Part shown: one piece after another, positions 23,803 to 36,115 of the stretch
Layout of the letters: every line of letters starts with the position of its first letter
How positions within the stretch are numbered: position 1 is the stretch's first letter
NCBI RefSeq assembly: GCF_004337985.1
Contig: NC_043744.1
Location: 5,303,316-5,367,315, forward strand
Reading direction: 5' to 3'
DNA: 64,000 bases
Origin: Pyricularia pennisetigena
Lineage: Eukaryota; Ascomycota; Sordariomycetes; Magnaporthales; Pyriculariaceae
Notes under the pieces: generated by a model
Seen by the model: the letters and a program-made list of their open reading frames with translations, nothing else
What the model was told of the DNA's origin: nothing
Databases searched by the model: none
Program-made: the position numbers and the translations under genes

Positions 23803-25716
23803 ATGCTGGGTACGAAATTCAGGCCCATCACCATAATCGCGGTCGTGGTGGCGTACATCATCACGCTGCGACAAGAGAGATGGACAATACTTTGCTTCCT
23901 TCAAAGCTTTATCGGCGCATGGCTTGCCGCCTTCTCGTGCTGGGCCCTGTGGGCAACACAGCTATACCCCAAATTGTTCTCTCCGCTGCGTCATCTGCCT
24001 GAGCCGAAGGGCAATTCGTTTTGGCACGGGCAGTTCAAGAAGATTAGTGATGAGCCAGGCGGTGCTCCCATGGTCGAGTGGTAAGTATATCCTGAATCAC
24101 TGGCGGACGGGAAAACAAGAGAGAAAAAAAAAAAAAGCACTGCTTCAATCGTACTAAAAATATCCTGCAAACCCAATAGGGTACATACTGTCCCCAACGA
24201 GGGCGTGATCAAATACAAGGGCTTCTTCAACCGCGAGCGCCTCCTCCCCGTCAGCCCCAAGGCCCTCGCTGAGGTCCTGGTCACCAAAAACTATGATTTT
24301 GCCAAGCCGGCGCAGATGCGGACAACCATCGGGCGCATCCTCGGCATCGGCATCCTCCTGGCCGAGGGAGACGAGCACAAGGCCCAGCGCCGCAACCTCA
24401 ACCCGGCCTTTGCTTTCCGTCACGTCAAGGACCTGTACCCCATCTTCTGGGCTAAATCGCGCGAGGCCGTCGAGGCCATGACAACCAAGGTCTTGCAGGA
24501 CTCGGACCGCGCGCACCAGCAAGGCAAGGGTAGCAATGGCACCGCCACCCAATCCACACCGACGGATGACGATATCGCCAACGCCCAGCTGCCTCCCGGC
24601 ACAGCAGTCATGGAGGTCGGCCAATGGGCTTCGCGCGCGACGCTCGACATTATCGGCGTGGCCGGCCTGGGCCGCGATTTTGGAGCCATCCGAGACCCGG
24701 ACAGCCAGCTGATTTCCACCTACCACTCTCTCTTCAAGCCGTCCCGCCAGGCACAAATCCTCGGGCTGCTGCACGAGGTCATCCCCGGTTGGATCATTAC
24801 GCGGCTGCCCATGCGGCGCAACAACGACATCCACCAGGCCGCAAAATTCATCCGCAGCGTGTGTCGGGACATGGTGAGGGAGCAAAAGGAGAAGCTCACC
24901 GCCGGAAAGGATGAAAAGGGATCGCAGGACAAAAACATACTCAGCGTCGCGCTCCGCAGCGGCGGCTTTACCGACGACAACCTGGTCGACCAGCTCATGA
25001 CCTTCCTTGCCGCCGGGCACGAGACGACCGCTACCGCCATGACCTGGGCCATCTACATGCTTTCGCGGTACCCCGAGGTGCAGGACAGGCTGCGGGAGGA
25101 GATCAGGAGCAGGCTGCCGTCGCCGGAGTCTGGCGAGGGCGTCACGAGCAGCGACATCGACAGCATGCCGTACCTCAACGCTGTCTGCAACGAGGTCCTG
25201 CGCTACTACGGCCCCGTGCCCCTGACCATCAGGGAGGCGGCCCGGGACACCAGCATCCTGGGCAACTTTGTGCCAAAGGGGACCCGCATCTTCATTGGAA
25301 TCTGGGCCATCAACAAGTCCAAGGAGCTCTGGGGTCCCGACGCAGACCAGTTCAAGCCCGAGAGGTGGCTGGACGACGAGAAGACGGCGACGGCGACTGC
25401 AACCGGCGGTTCCACCGAGAACGCGGACGGCTCCGAGTCGGATAACCAAAGAGGCGGTGCGAAAAAGGCCGCGTCGGGCGGCGCCTCGTCCAACTACTCC
25501 TTCATGACGTTCCTTCACGGCCCGCGGAGCTGCATCGGGAGCGGCTTCGCCAAGGCCGAGTTCGCGGTGCTGCTGGCCGCCTGGGTCGGGCGCTTCCAGT
25601 TCAGGTTGCGGCACGACGAGGAGCACGACGAGGCCAAGGTCGTGATAAAGGGGGGTGTCACGTCCAGGCCGGCCAAGGGCATGCACGTCAAGGCCACGGT
25701 TCTAGAGGGATGGTAG
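23803..25716 (+). CDS. Cytochrome P450 monooxygenase
   Basis: Membrane-anchored haem-thiolate monooxygenase; the substrate is unknown. Two exons, 23803-24080 and 24180-25716, give 604 aa, slightly long for a fungal P450. The N-terminus has two hydrophobic segments (about 8-22 and 28-50) that should anchor it in the ER, followed by the Pro-rich hinge LRHLPEPKG. The I-helix oxygen-binding motif AGHETT is at 371-376, the ExxR pair is in NEVLR (Glu about 431), then FKPERW, and the haem loop is FLHGPRSCIG with the axial Cys near 544. A Ser/Gly/Asn-rich insert (about 500-530) lies between FKPERW and the haem loop. All key residues are present, so it should be active. The neighbours are a pseudogene and Nop14 with no biosynthetic core enzyme, so it does not look like part of a secondary-metabolite cluster. 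The CYP family number cannot be assigned by eye. Confidence 0.95.
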
Positions 25717-26020
25717 CTCTTGTTTGATGATTTGCCAAGGAACAGCTTGGATATGACTGATATGACCAACAGGATATGTAATGAGATGGCATGAGAAGCA
25801 AAGACTTGATTTTTTCAAAATGCAACTTGATAGAATGCAGCATGTTTTGTATCGCACACTCGTCCACGTCTGTTGCGAGAGGCCTGACAAATGATGCCAA
25901 TTTACCAGGCGCCGCTTCGTTCCCGCTCTGTAATGTCATGGTATTTATCATCCCTACGAGAATGCCATATAACCAATTTCCTGTACACCAACTCAGCCAC
26001 TTCGTCCACAAAAGAAAAGC
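25717..26020. other. Short intergenic region between convergent genes
   Basis: About 300 bp of 3' flanks between the P450 (+) and NOP14 (-). No gene or element recognised. Confidence 0.7.
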
Positions 26021-28783
26021 TCACTTCCTGGCCCTCTTCCTCTGCGCCTTCTCGCGCTCGTACGCGTTTGCCTCGCGGCCCTCCTCGCTCTGGATCTCGG
26101 CGACGAGCCTCTTGAACTTCTTCTCGTAGGCCTCGTCCTTGACCTTCTTGATGCGCAGCTTCTCGCGCGCCATGAAGTTGGCATCCTTGCGCAGCTCCCG
26201 CATCGCGCCCTTGCGCTCCTTCTTGTGCTCGGCCCGCAGCTTGGCCAGCTCGGCCCGCTCCCGGTCCGGGTCGTAGTGCTTGTTGGGGTCGAACGAGTCC
26301 TCGAACTTGGGCACATACGTCCGGATCGCTACCGGCTTGTGGTGGTGCAGCTCCAACGGCCGACGCGACAGCCGGGCGCTGTTGAGGCTGGCGGCGAGGT
26401 GCTTCTGCAGGCGCGTGGCTTCCTTGACGATAGACGGCGGCAGGTGGGGTTTGCAGACTTTGGATGTCAGATGTGCAAGGACCTTGGTGGATGGTTCAAA
26501 GGTCTCAAAGAATGCCGACTTCCCGCTCCACAAATCAGCAGCGGAGGAGAGTACCTTGAGTGAGGTGTCCAGGAGGGCAGCTTTGAGGCAGTTTGGAGAC
26601 TTGGTACTGGAGGATGAGCAGTCATTGCAGTCCAGTCTTCCTACTGCCTCTCCCTGGCCGTCCCTCATCCTGATCTCCGGAGGAGGGCGATGGACCGGGA
26701 AGAAACCGAGCTCATCAGCACACTCGACTGGAGCCAGAGCCAGTAGTGTATTAAGGACAAAGTTCATCACCTCTGGGACGTAACGTTTGGAAAATGCCTG
26801 GTACTGCAGCGACAGAATTGCCAGGTACAGGCCCGTAGCGTGGTTTGCAAGTGTTTTCGGCACATTTTGTCCCAGATATCTCGCCATGGTGAGCATTGCT
26901 GGCGTCACCACACGGTGGAAGTGATCCGAGGTAGGGTAAATGGAGCCGATGGCCGTCATGATCATCAAGTCTCCTTTGACAATTCCAAGTGGCCTTTCGC
27001 TCCCAATTGTTTGTAAATGCATACGGAATTCCCGTGAAATCTCCAAGGGATAAGTTTTTGCGAGTGAGTGGACATGTCTGATGAGACCCTCTATCGGTGC
27101 AGACGGTGCGTTCGAGTTGCCAAGATGTGCAATGTGTTGAACGAGAACTCTAGAAAAGACACCCAGGCGTTCCTTGTTACCAACAGCCAGCTTGGAGTGA
27201 TACAGAGCTCGGATGCGTTGGATGACCGTTGTAAGTTTCGCCACGGGTACTCCTTTTGTTATCTCCAAAAGCTCGGCATGCGTTTGAGGACATGGGAATG
27301 TGAAAGGAACGCCATCGCTGTCGTCTTTAGCGTTCCCGTTTGTGGCTGTGAACTCGGGATTTTTGATTTCGGTCTCTGTCAACAGTCCCTTTGTGAACTC
27401 GTCTTCGGATTCATCACCATCCGGTCCAGCCTCGCTGCCTGAGCTCTCGGCGTCAGACTCCTCATCCTCGCCAAAGTCCTCGGGTTCGATTTCAGAACCA
27501 CTAGCGACCAGGTCATCGTCAATTATGAAATCGTCCTCATCGTCAAAGCCCAGCTCGGTCGCTGTTGGCCGCATCTTGATGCCCTTTCCTAGCTGAAATT
27601 CATCTTCCTCTTCCGACTCGCCGTCGCTGCTGTCATTGGAAGATTCGTCATCCTCTTGCTCTTCCTCGTCGCTGACCTCTTCACCCCGCATCCGCTTCAA
27701 CCGCTTCTCCTCTAGCTCCTTCAATCGAGCTGACTCTTCTGCGGCCTTTTCTTCGTCGGTCTTGGTCCGTGACGATGGCTGTGCTCTCTTGTCTTGCACC
27801 AGTTGCTTCACCCTCACATCGTACGCCTTATCGAACTTGTCTTTCTCCATACCGGCAACAAGTTTTGGCTGTTCGGCCTCAACTCCGGGGCGTTCTGGTT
27901 TTGCGCTGGCAGAGTACAGCAAATTGCGCAGATCCGCAAATTCGCTATCAATTTTTTCCCTGAGATCCTCGTCCGCCTCTTTAATCTGCTGTCGTTCATA
28001 TTTATGCGCCTTGGACTTTTCAATGATCTCCTTGTAAATCTCCTGCTTCGTCTTTTTCCGTTCCGGAAGCTCCTCTCCGTCCTCTTCATCCGAGTTGTCA
28101 TCTTCACCCCGCATCCGCTTCAGTCGCGAGACGTTGATTTTGGCGATTTCAGATTCAGTCTCGGATGGAAGATCGGCCTCGTCAAAGTCATCCTCGTCGT
28201 CAAACGTCAGGGACTTGCCCATGTGCGTCAGGCCGACCTCGTCGCCATCATCCTCCAGATCAAAGATTGAACCCTTTTTGTGGCTGCGCTGCTTTTCCAT
28301 GGCAAAACGCTGCAGTGCCCTTTCCCCGGGCGCCATGGAAGGGTCGTTTTCGCCTATTCGTCGATCCATGATGCCGCCCACCTTGTTCCTTCGTTGCATC
28401 TCCGCGAGGAGAGTTTCGCGCCTCTGTAAATCCCCTTCGTTAACCATGACTCACATACGGGCCTGACTGGAAAGCCAGGGTAGAAGTCTTACCCTCTCTT
28501 CACCAATAGATTTCGCCACGCCAGGCCTCCCCTTAATTCGCGAGGTTGAAGTGTTGGCTTTGGTGGTCACCTCGAACTTGGGGCCCCTGGCATTGGTGTG
28601 AAACTGGAACGGATTGAACTGCTCCCTGATGCCCTCCAGAGCGACGGACCGCTTAAGGCGCTTTTCCTTGGTTGCCTGAGCATCTTGAGCGCTCTGCTTC
28701 TTCTGCTTCTTTGACTTTTGTGGGCCGACGATTCCCTGCTCTCGCAATGAGGCCTTCAACCTCTTGAGCTGAGAGCCAGCCAT
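26021..28783 (-). CDS. nop14: Nucleolar protein Nop14 (SSU processome)
   Basis: Component of the small-subunit processome needed for 18S rRNA maturation and 40S assembly in the nucleolus. The exons on the minus strand are 28783-28493 and 28423-26021, giving about 897 aa; yeast Nop14 is 810. The N-terminus MAGSQLKRLKASLRE is Lys-rich and is followed by NPFQFH and, across the 69-nt intron, GEERRRETLLAEMQRR, RNKVGGIMDRRIGE and a FAMEKQR segment, all typical of the family. The middle has long Asp/Glu/Ser runs separating KRMRGE-type repeats. The C-terminus is a strongly basic helical tail with KKERKGAMRELRKDANFMA, another Nop14 hallmark. It faces away from the unrecognised membrane protein gene across 448 bp. 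Identification is firm. Confidence 0.95.
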
Positions 28784-29231
28784 TCTCTAGGAAAATTTCT
28801 CGAAGAATTTCGAGTCACAAACTCAAAAGAAAAGGAAGAAAAAGGGGAGGAACATCCGTGGTGATAGGTGTGTTAAACCAGCCCAAGTCTGAAGTGAAGC
28901 TCGCCGCAGATTTCCCCATACAAAAACTCTCCCGCCATTCGCGACTTTCCCGAAATTTTTTGGTCCCTCAGTTCTTTATCTTATCGCTTGAGGGTGGGGC
29001 TGATGCACCTTGGACAGGGATTTCTAGATACTTTGTCTGTTCCCGCGTCATCAAGCGCGATTCCAACCGCTAATTTAGAGTACCCATCTTCAATCGGACA
29101 TTGAATCATCTGTTACGCGCTTGTTCAGTATGTTTTCAACGTCTGCTTTGATTTAGCCACTTGTCGCTTCGCACGATGGGCTACCGCTCTCTGTCAAGAT
29201 TTCCCCTTTTCTCTCGGCTTCATCACGCATT
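28784..29231. promoter_or_regulatory. Shared divergent promoter region, NOP14 / membrane protein
   Basis: 448 bp between the two divergent start codons. No individual sites were identified. Confidence 0.5.
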
Positions 29232-30227
29232 ATGACCCTACTCAGAGACCTCATTCGCGATGAGCGCATCATCGGCGCCGGCATCGGCCTGCTTGCAACC
29301 GCAACCGTCGGAATAATTTACTTCTTCCTCGAGGCTGTGCAGGACTCAAACGAAGTCACTTTACCGCCACCGAAAGCTACGTATATCACACAGGAGACCG
29401 AGGATTCGCTCCAGCCGAACACACTCGAGAGCCTTCTGGGCCACTACAACTATGCAATCCGGGAGGTGGCCTCCAAGATTGTGTGCGACAGAGCATTAAA
29501 CGACCCGGCGACCGTCGACTTTTTGCTGTGGGGCATCACGCGGCCAGACTATGATGAGCGGTTTAGGAGCCTGCGGACTCTGGCGCTGATCACCGACCAG
29601 GCGCACCTCAGCATTCTGCACACACCAAAGGCATACTCGGCACTCGTGAGGTCACTCGAGTTCTGCGCGCTCGAGTTCCCATGCGAGCGGATGCTCGACC
29701 CGCACCACGACGACTACTACCTGCGCGACATGGCCGAGAAGTTCTGCCTGATGTTTGTGGCGCAGCTGATCAAGAAGTACGACCCGGAGCTCCTCATCAA
29801 GGCCCGGTTCGTAGAGAAGTGGCTCGCACGCCAGCCGTGGGGCGAGGGCGAGGCGGAACGGCAGCACAACTTCTCGCAGTACGTGTTGCGGCGACTGAAC
29901 AGGATCAGCGAGGTGTGCAGGCTCATAAAGGAGTCTTATGCAGGGCGCAAGGCACTGCAGGACGCAGGCCTGATACCCAAGGAAGAGGCGGCGGGTTCCG
30001 AGGCGGACGAGTGCGGTAACCACCACGAGGCAGCCAGGTTGAGCCTGGTGCTAAGCATAACTGGCGAGGCTATAGACCTGCGCGAGGTGGAAACCTACCA
30101 GCCCAGGGTTTTGGAACAGAGTGCAGAAGAGCAAAGGCTGAGACGCCAGCATCGGGAGGCTATGGTGCTCAATGACGGGACGAGACCGCTTGGCAGGGGC
30201 GATATCATTGAGAGGGGCCATGAATGA
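29232..30227 (+). CDS. Uncharacterised single-pass membrane protein
   Basis: Single exon of 331 aa. I do not recognise the family. The N-terminus has a short positive stretch followed by a hydrophobic segment (about 13-36, GAGIGLLATATVGIIYFFLE), which fits a signal anchor or mitochondrial/ER membrane anchor. The rest is predicted mostly helical, with Leu-rich stretches such as LESLLGHYNYAIREVASKI and FRSLRTLALITDQ that look like armadillo-type helical repeats. A conserved-looking acidic/aromatic stretch DPHHDDYYLRDMAEKFC lies in the middle. The C-terminus is charged and probably disordered. Good ATG and codon use and the absence of introns support a real gene. The armadillo suggestion is inference from helix pattern only. 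Confidence 0.82.
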   Translation: MTLLRDLIRDERIIGAGIGLLATATVGIIYFFLEAVQDSNEVTLPPPKATYITQETEDSLQPNTLESLLGHYNYAIREVASKIVCDRALNDPATVDFLLWGITRPDYDERFRSLRTLALITDQAHLSILHTPKAYSALVRSLEFCALEFPCERMLDPHHDDYYLRDMAEKFCLMFVAQLIKKYDPELLIKARFVEKWLARQPWGEGEAERQHNFSQYVLRRLNRISEVCRLIKESYAGRKALQDAGLIPKEEAAGSEADECGNHHEAARLSLVLSITGEAIDLREVETYQPRVLEQSAEEQRLRRQHREAMVLNDGTRPLGRGDIIERGHE

Positions 30228-32197
30228 GAAGTTGTAGGTAGCCGGGGTCACAGTTACCGGCCTTGTACTACTGGATAGAGAAATGCACGCTCAATAAGAA
30301 CAAGGGGGATTTATCTTAAATTTGTCCTCCGTGACCAGAAACTCTGCCATAGGTTTGGTAGCTGTGACCCGGCCCCAGCGTCATATGTCCATGTCTTTAT
30401 GGAAAGATCGAGAAGCAAGAAAGAATCGACACGACCAAGGTAACCTGTCGATTCCCTTTGCCTGGACGTTGCTTGGCTGGCAACACATGTAAATATCGAC
30501 AGGCCGCTGCAGCTATTTCCATGAACCATGGAATGACACCCGGCTAGTCCATATCTGACCGTTGCACTGGCAATAAAAGCGGAGTGGTGTCGCTATCAGG
30601 CAGGAACAGGTGGGCCTGTCATAATTCTTAAAGCTACTTGAACAACGTGCACAGTCAGGTACAAATGGAACATCCCTTTTATGCACAATCGAAAGTCTAA
30701 GCAAGGTTGGCCGGTTCGGTTTTGAATTGTTTGACAAATGGAATTGAGTTTCATCCGAGCTTGTGCAGGCAGGATCCAAGCTCCTTTGCACAGGCAGGTC
30801 ATACATTTTCACTCACTGGACAAGCTCCTATCAAATTGAATATGAGGATATGCGCCGTCGTACCATAAATCTGGCTCAGTTGAATTTGATTGACATGATA
30901 GGGTCAGCGGCACAACGCAGAGAACCAAGACAAACAGGGATTGGATATTCTTTGGGGGGCCACACATTGATTTTATTGGCCGGCCAATCCCGTCGTCTGC
31001 GTTGCGGAGGTAACTGAAGATGCTGACCGACCTTGGCAAGCGGCGGTGGCAGGTGTGAATTGTTTACCTTTTTTTTTTTTTTTTTTTTTTTCTCCCTGAG
31101 GGGCTGGAATGTTGCTTGCATGTAACCCTCTTTTGATCTCTTTTGATTACGGTTGCGTCACGCGTCTAATTGGTGATCGGACTCCTTATCCCTAATATTG
31201 GACGAATATCTTTTAATTCTTAGTATAATGAATGCTATATTAGGTCGTAAAATGTACTCTCTATTATAGCTTAGAGGGAGGTCTCGTCAATCGCGACTAG
31301 TTCTAGAGGGGTTGACGCCTTGACAGTTTATCAATGGAATTTGATCCAGCTGCCAGATCAAATTTATGTGCTGTATGATGGATGCGCCTCGCCAACCCCT
31401 CAAGCCCACCGCTTCTTCGAGCCGGGCAAGGTGTGGTTGATGCGACGTACCAGGACGGAGTAAACAATTCCCGTTAGACCAAAACAAAAAAAAAAGATAC
31501 ACTGCTCCATTCGTACCATTTTGCATTGATCAGCACCCTCAAAAGAGGTGTTCTCGACTTCTCTCAACCCATCATCATCTTGACTAGAAAAATTCAGTCT
31601 AAACTGCACCCAAGAGGAAAACTCCCTTGTGCCAATCTCGACCTTAGGTACCCTCCGGCGACAGCCACGCGACACTAGACTGGTGATTGCTCGCCAGGAA
31701 CACCCGGAGCACAACCCAGGACAAGCCAATCTACGCGAACTCCACGAAGGCAGGGATAACGGACGATAGAAGGTCCAACACCACAAACTTTGTTCTCTAG
31801 GTCTGCTACTAATTGCTACCTGCAGTAGACTTTTTTTTATTTATTCTCCGTTTTCACTTCTTAGACGAATACTGTCTGCCGCCAACCTCTAAACCAACAG
31901 GAAGCCACCGCAGCGACATAGCGCCATCATTCGGGAATAAAGCAATCAGAGGGGCACGAAGATCAGGGTGACCAACACCTGGTTATCGTTCACAAAGTAA
32001 ACTAGGCTCGGTACCGGGAATTCGAGACTAGAGGAGCAAAGAATTTTGTTTAGTCTGGAATCTTCCTCTTGCTTTTATTTTCTTTGTGGTTCAACCGCGG
32101 GTGGGGGTCTCGTCCATCAGAGTCGTGTGGTGTGCGCGTCAACAAATGAGACGGCGCCGCCCGGGGGAACGTTGCTTCTCCAGGCCGAAGACGTCTG
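30228..32197. other. Intergenic region, probable long 5' region of the CLIP-170 gene
   Basis: Nearly 2 kb without a recognisable gene. It contains a run of 23 T (31069-31091) and pyrimidine-rich stretches. Since the next gene is a cytoskeletal regulator with many small upstream open frames, part of it may be a long transcribed leader; this cannot be proven here. Confidence 0.6.
31069..31091. repeat. Poly(T) tract, 23 nt
   Basis: Uninterrupted T homopolymer about 1.1 kb upstream of the CLIP-170-like gene. Confidence 0.95.
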
Positions 32198-35129
32198 ATG
32201 TCCTACACAATGACAGCTCCAGCCGGTGCTCCTGGCCAACCCCAATCCGCCAGCGCAAACAACCACTACAACACCACAACGCCCACCGGTACTCCGACGA
32301 CGGCGCAATTCCACAACCTCAGCAATAGCGGCGGCAAGTCCCTGCCCCGTCCGCCGCGCAAATCAAACCTTTACGGCCTGGCAACCGCGTCGAGCCCGAA
32401 CCTCAGCACATCCTACTCGCGTCTCGCCGCCCCGCAGCACGGCCTGTCCAGAAAGGCCTCCCAGCAGGCCTTGACACCAAACTCTCTGGCCGCCATCCCC
32501 GATGACACAGAGTCGTACGCCATCGGGACAGTCTTGAACGACTCTGAAGCGATGCTGCCGCCGCCGCCGCCCCTGACCCCGGGCAGGCCGTCCGGCGATG
32601 GCCACATCGCCATCGGCGACACAGTCGATGTGCCTGGAAATATGCATGGGACCGTTCGCTTCGTTGGCAATGTTGACGGTCGCAAGGGAATATTTGCCGG
32701 CGTCGAGCTGCATCCAGAATTTGCGGCACGGGGCAAAAACAACGGCGATGTCGACGGGTGAGATTTTTTTTTCCTCCCCCCAATCTCTGCTCCGTCTGCT
32801 AAGATTTCCCACCTGCACCTTCCCGTCTACCCGTTAATCTACCCTTCCCTTACTCCTCTACAGCCGAACGTACCTTTCCTACCAGCAACAGTCAGACATG
32901 TCTCATCTATCCGAATACTACTTTGCAGAGACTGACCATGTGTGAATCTTCAGTGTATCGTACTTTACGACCACAAAACCAGGAGCCGGGATATTTCTGC
33001 CTCTCACTAAAGCCGTCAAGCGAGACCTGGCACCGTCTTCAACTGGCTCGTATCCCATGACACCAATGAATCCTCCATCCGGCCTAAAGGTCGGCAATCA
33101 AAACTCAACAAACTACACACCTCCAACACCATCAATACCAAAATTTAACCAATCCACTGGCCCTGGCCGCGCACCCAGCCCTCTGGGCAAAAGGCCAAGC
33201 AGGCCTTCACTCGCACGTCCAGAGTCGCCCATCCGACGCCTGCAGATGACCCCCAACCCCCGCCCAGCCATCGCTACCCCAGGTTCTAAGGTGCCGTCGA
33301 GGTACGGCAGTCCGACCAACAAATTCTCCCAGAGCGTCCGCGGAACCGCCCCGGATCCCGCCAAGCGGGCATTGAAAAACGCCCGAGATGCTGGCATCGG
33401 CCCGCGGAGCGCATCTGCTCTCGGAAACCGTGCACCTTCAGCTGCGGGGTTCACAGATGACGAGGCTGCGCCCGTCGGTCTCAACCGGAGTGGTACCAAC
33501 GGCAGCTTGGGTTCCGTGTCGTCTTTCCAAGCCAAGCTGCAGAGACCAGCATCGCGCGCCAATGGTAGAGCCAGTCCTCACCGTCGTAATGAGAGTGATG
33601 AGCTGGAACGGCTTCGAGTGGAGCTAGCCGATCGGGACCGGCAGCTCAAGGAGCAGGTACAGCTGGTGGTTGAGATGGAGACCAGCCTCACTGAGCTGCA
33701 AAACTTCATCTCCAAGCAAGGATCGCAGCAGCAGCAGCAGCAGCCACCTACAAGGCGGGGCAGCTCTGAAGATGACAAGGACGTCACACAACTCCGGGCA
33801 TTGCTCCGGGAAAAGAACGAAAAGATCGCAATGCTTACGGCCGAGTTTGACGCACACAGGGCCGACTTCAGGAGCACTATTGATACACTGGAGATGGCAA
33901 GCACCGAGACAGAAAGGGTGTACGAGAAGAAGCTTGAGGAGGTGATGCAGGAGCTGCAAGACTATCAAGAGCGCACTACTGACGTCAACGCTGTGGCAAG
34001 GCAACTCAAGCAGTTGGAGGAACTCGTGCAGGAGCTCGAAGAAGGATTGGAAGATGCACGAAGGGGAGAGGCTGAAGCCCGTGGCGAGGTCGAATTCCTC
34101 AGGGGCGAGGTGGAGAGAACGCGGTCAGAACTGCGCCGCGAGCGCGAGAAGTCCGCTGCAGGATCAAATGGAGCAGGGGCTGGAAATGGCAGCGGCACCT
34201 CCGTCTCTAAGGAACTGGAGCAGAAGGAGGACGAGATTAGAGGTCTCAAAGCCATCATTCACTCCTTGAGTCGGGACTCGATCCCAGGCATTCCAGGAGA
34301 GGATACGAGCAAGACGCCAACGTCCGCTCACGGCGGACCACGAGGTCACCTCTCTGACGACTCTGCTGGTGACCGCTTGGCCCGCGAGAGACTGGAGCGT
34401 GAAGTTGCCGAGCTCCGAGCCCTGCTGGATGCTAAGAATAGCCGTGAAGAGGAGATCATGCGCGAGCTGGACACATTGCGTAAGGCTGGCGGTAGCGGCA
34501 GCCCCGTGCTTAGCAAGAACCGGGCTAGTGTTGCGACTATCGTGCCCACGGGCCAAGTCAACGATGGGTCATCGGTGCGAGATTCTAGGGATACAGTCAT
34601 CCTCGCCGGAGACGACCAGCCACAACAGAACGGCCACACGCCGAAGGCTAACGAGCCGCGCTCCCCACCACGGGTCAAGACGCACGTGCGCGTGGCGACG
34701 CTCGACACCATGCCTGAGAGCGACGCCTACTCCACCGCAACGGATAATAGCACCCTCTACTGCGAGCTATGCGAGACGGCCGGGCATGGAATCCTCAACT
34801 GCACAAACATGTTTGGCGGCAACGGGGCCGCAGCCGGCGGCAACGACAGCGTCAAGACGCCGTCGCCCACATTGACCAAGAACGGCGGGCTCAGCCTGAC
34901 GGTGCCGCACGACTCGGTCGACGCACCGGCGCCGCTGTCGCCCATAAAGACCAAGACGCCTCCCTCCGTGCCTGCTGCGGATGCCGCACAGGCCCATCCG
35001 AGCCTCATGGAGTCGGGGCCCGTGGCTGGAAAGGAGAGCGGGGTCATCGACGCCGAGAAGTGGTGTGCGCTCTGCGAGCGGGACGGGCATGACAGCGTCG
35101 ACTGTCCGTTTGAAGACGTTGCGTTCTGA
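32198..35129 (+). CDS. CLIP-170-type microtubule plus-end tracking protein (CAP-Gly)
   Basis: Binds growing microtubule ends and links them to dynein and cortical factors; homologous to S. pombe Tip1, yeast Bik1 and Aspergillus ClipA. Two exons, 32198-32757 and 32954-35129, give 911 aa. A Ser/Pro-rich N-terminus is followed by one CAP-Gly domain (about 140-210) with the tubulin-tail-binding GKNNGDVDG, which the intron splits just before VSYFTTTKPGAGIF. A basic Ser/Pro region (about 225-365) follows, then a long coiled coil (about 385-700). The C-terminus has two CxxCxxxxHxxxxC zinc knuckles (near 789 and 890). It ends in ...EDVAF, an acidic stretch with a terminal aromatic residue, as in proteins read by other CAP-Gly or EB1 domains. 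All expected parts are present. Confidence 0.93.
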
Positions 35130-35827
35130 GGAGGGCAATACACAAACAGCGGTGCAAAGATTCAAAATTGGCACATCCCATGGCTAAGGTACTGAGTTCT
35201 GTGCAGCATGCGTAGCTTTTGCTGCGTCTTGTGTTGTAATCATGCGAGCGACATCTGTGCTTATCGCCTGATTCTTTTCAAGGTAACCTTGTGTTCTTAT
35301 TAAGTTGTTCTTCGGTTCTCATTATTCCCTTCTCATGACCCACGATACCACTTTTCTTTCTTGTTTGGGCTTTGATGTTCCTTACAGTTATTGCACGGGG
35401 GGAAAAGCCTGGGAGGGCCTCGCTGAGACTAGGCGAGGAACGATGCGGTGCATTGCCATGACGAAATGAGGATACTTGTATACATAATTTAATTTAATTT
35501 TACAACCGCCATTCGGAATGATTGTTGGTCTTGATTTGCAGCCGCTGACAACTGTAGACTATGTGAGAATGTTTGTATCTGCTATCTGATCTTTTCCTCC
35601 GTGAAGCCTTCTTCCTGGATGAGTCGTCATGAAACAACACTGTTGAGCTCGCTTGAGATGTTCGTCAAACACTCATAATTCTTCGGACCTGCACAAATCT
35701 CACAAAGACTTGATCGCTGAAAGAAAATAGGGGAGTACCCCCGAGATGCATACTGATTTGTCACATCGCGAAACCTCCAATCCACTGCGCTGCTCATAGA
35801 CCCTACAGTCGGCCCATTGGATCTCAA
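35130..35827. other. Intergenic region upstream of tRNA-Leu
   Basis: 3' flank of the CLIP-170-like gene, including AT-rich TTTAATTTAATTTTAC sequence near 35488. No gene seen. Confidence 0.65.
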
Positions 35828-35923
35828 GGCAAGATGGCCGAGTTGGTTATGGCGTAGGATTAAGGTGTTTAATCCATGTTTCCTATGGAGAAATCCGCGT
35901 GGGTTCAAGTCCCACTCTTGTCA
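35828..35923 (+). tRNA. tRNA-Leu (anticodon AAG) with a short intron
   Basis: Folds as a class II tRNA. The acceptor stem is GGCAAGA/TCTTGTC (35828-35834 and 35916-35922) with discriminator A. The D arm is GCCG..TGGC, the anticodon stem TAGGA/TCCTA, the variable arm is long, and the T arm is GTGGG-TTCAAGT-CCCAC. The anticodon AAG is at 35862-35864. About 14 nt (35866-35879) sit one base after the anticodon, the canonical position of nuclear tRNA introns. Internal A box (TGGCCGAGTTGG) and B box (GGTTCAAGTCC) are present, and T runs that can stop RNA polymerase III follow from 35928. The intron must be removed by the tRNA splicing endonuclease. Confidence 0.93.
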
Positions 35924-35927
35924 AGAA

Positions 35928-35938
35928 CTTTTGTTTTT
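35928..35938 (+). terminator. RNA polymerase III oligo(T) terminator
   Basis: TTTTGTTTTT-type T runs a few bases downstream of the tRNA-Leu 3' end, the usual Pol III stop. Confidence 0.75.
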
Positions 35939-36115
35939 AGTTTTCTTCTTTTTGATCCTGCTACCCAATTGAATTGGGTTAGATCAGCGTATTTTTTGAG
36001 CTACCTTTTTGGTGTGCGAAGGCAGATAGATCTTGAGGGATTGCCAGTATTTACGCGGTTGTCGGAGATATAGGCTGGGGTGTCGTTAAGTTTGCGACGT
36101 GTAAACTACCTAAAT

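Noticed and set aside
24154..25686. 510-codon open frame antisense to the cytochrome P450
   Set aside because: Typical shadow frame of a GC-rich gene; the sense strand carries all P450 motifs.
32758..32953. Extra exon inside the 196-nt intron of the CLIP-170-like gene
   Set aside because: The direct junction gives the canonical CAP-Gly sequence with no gap, so no extra exon is needed.
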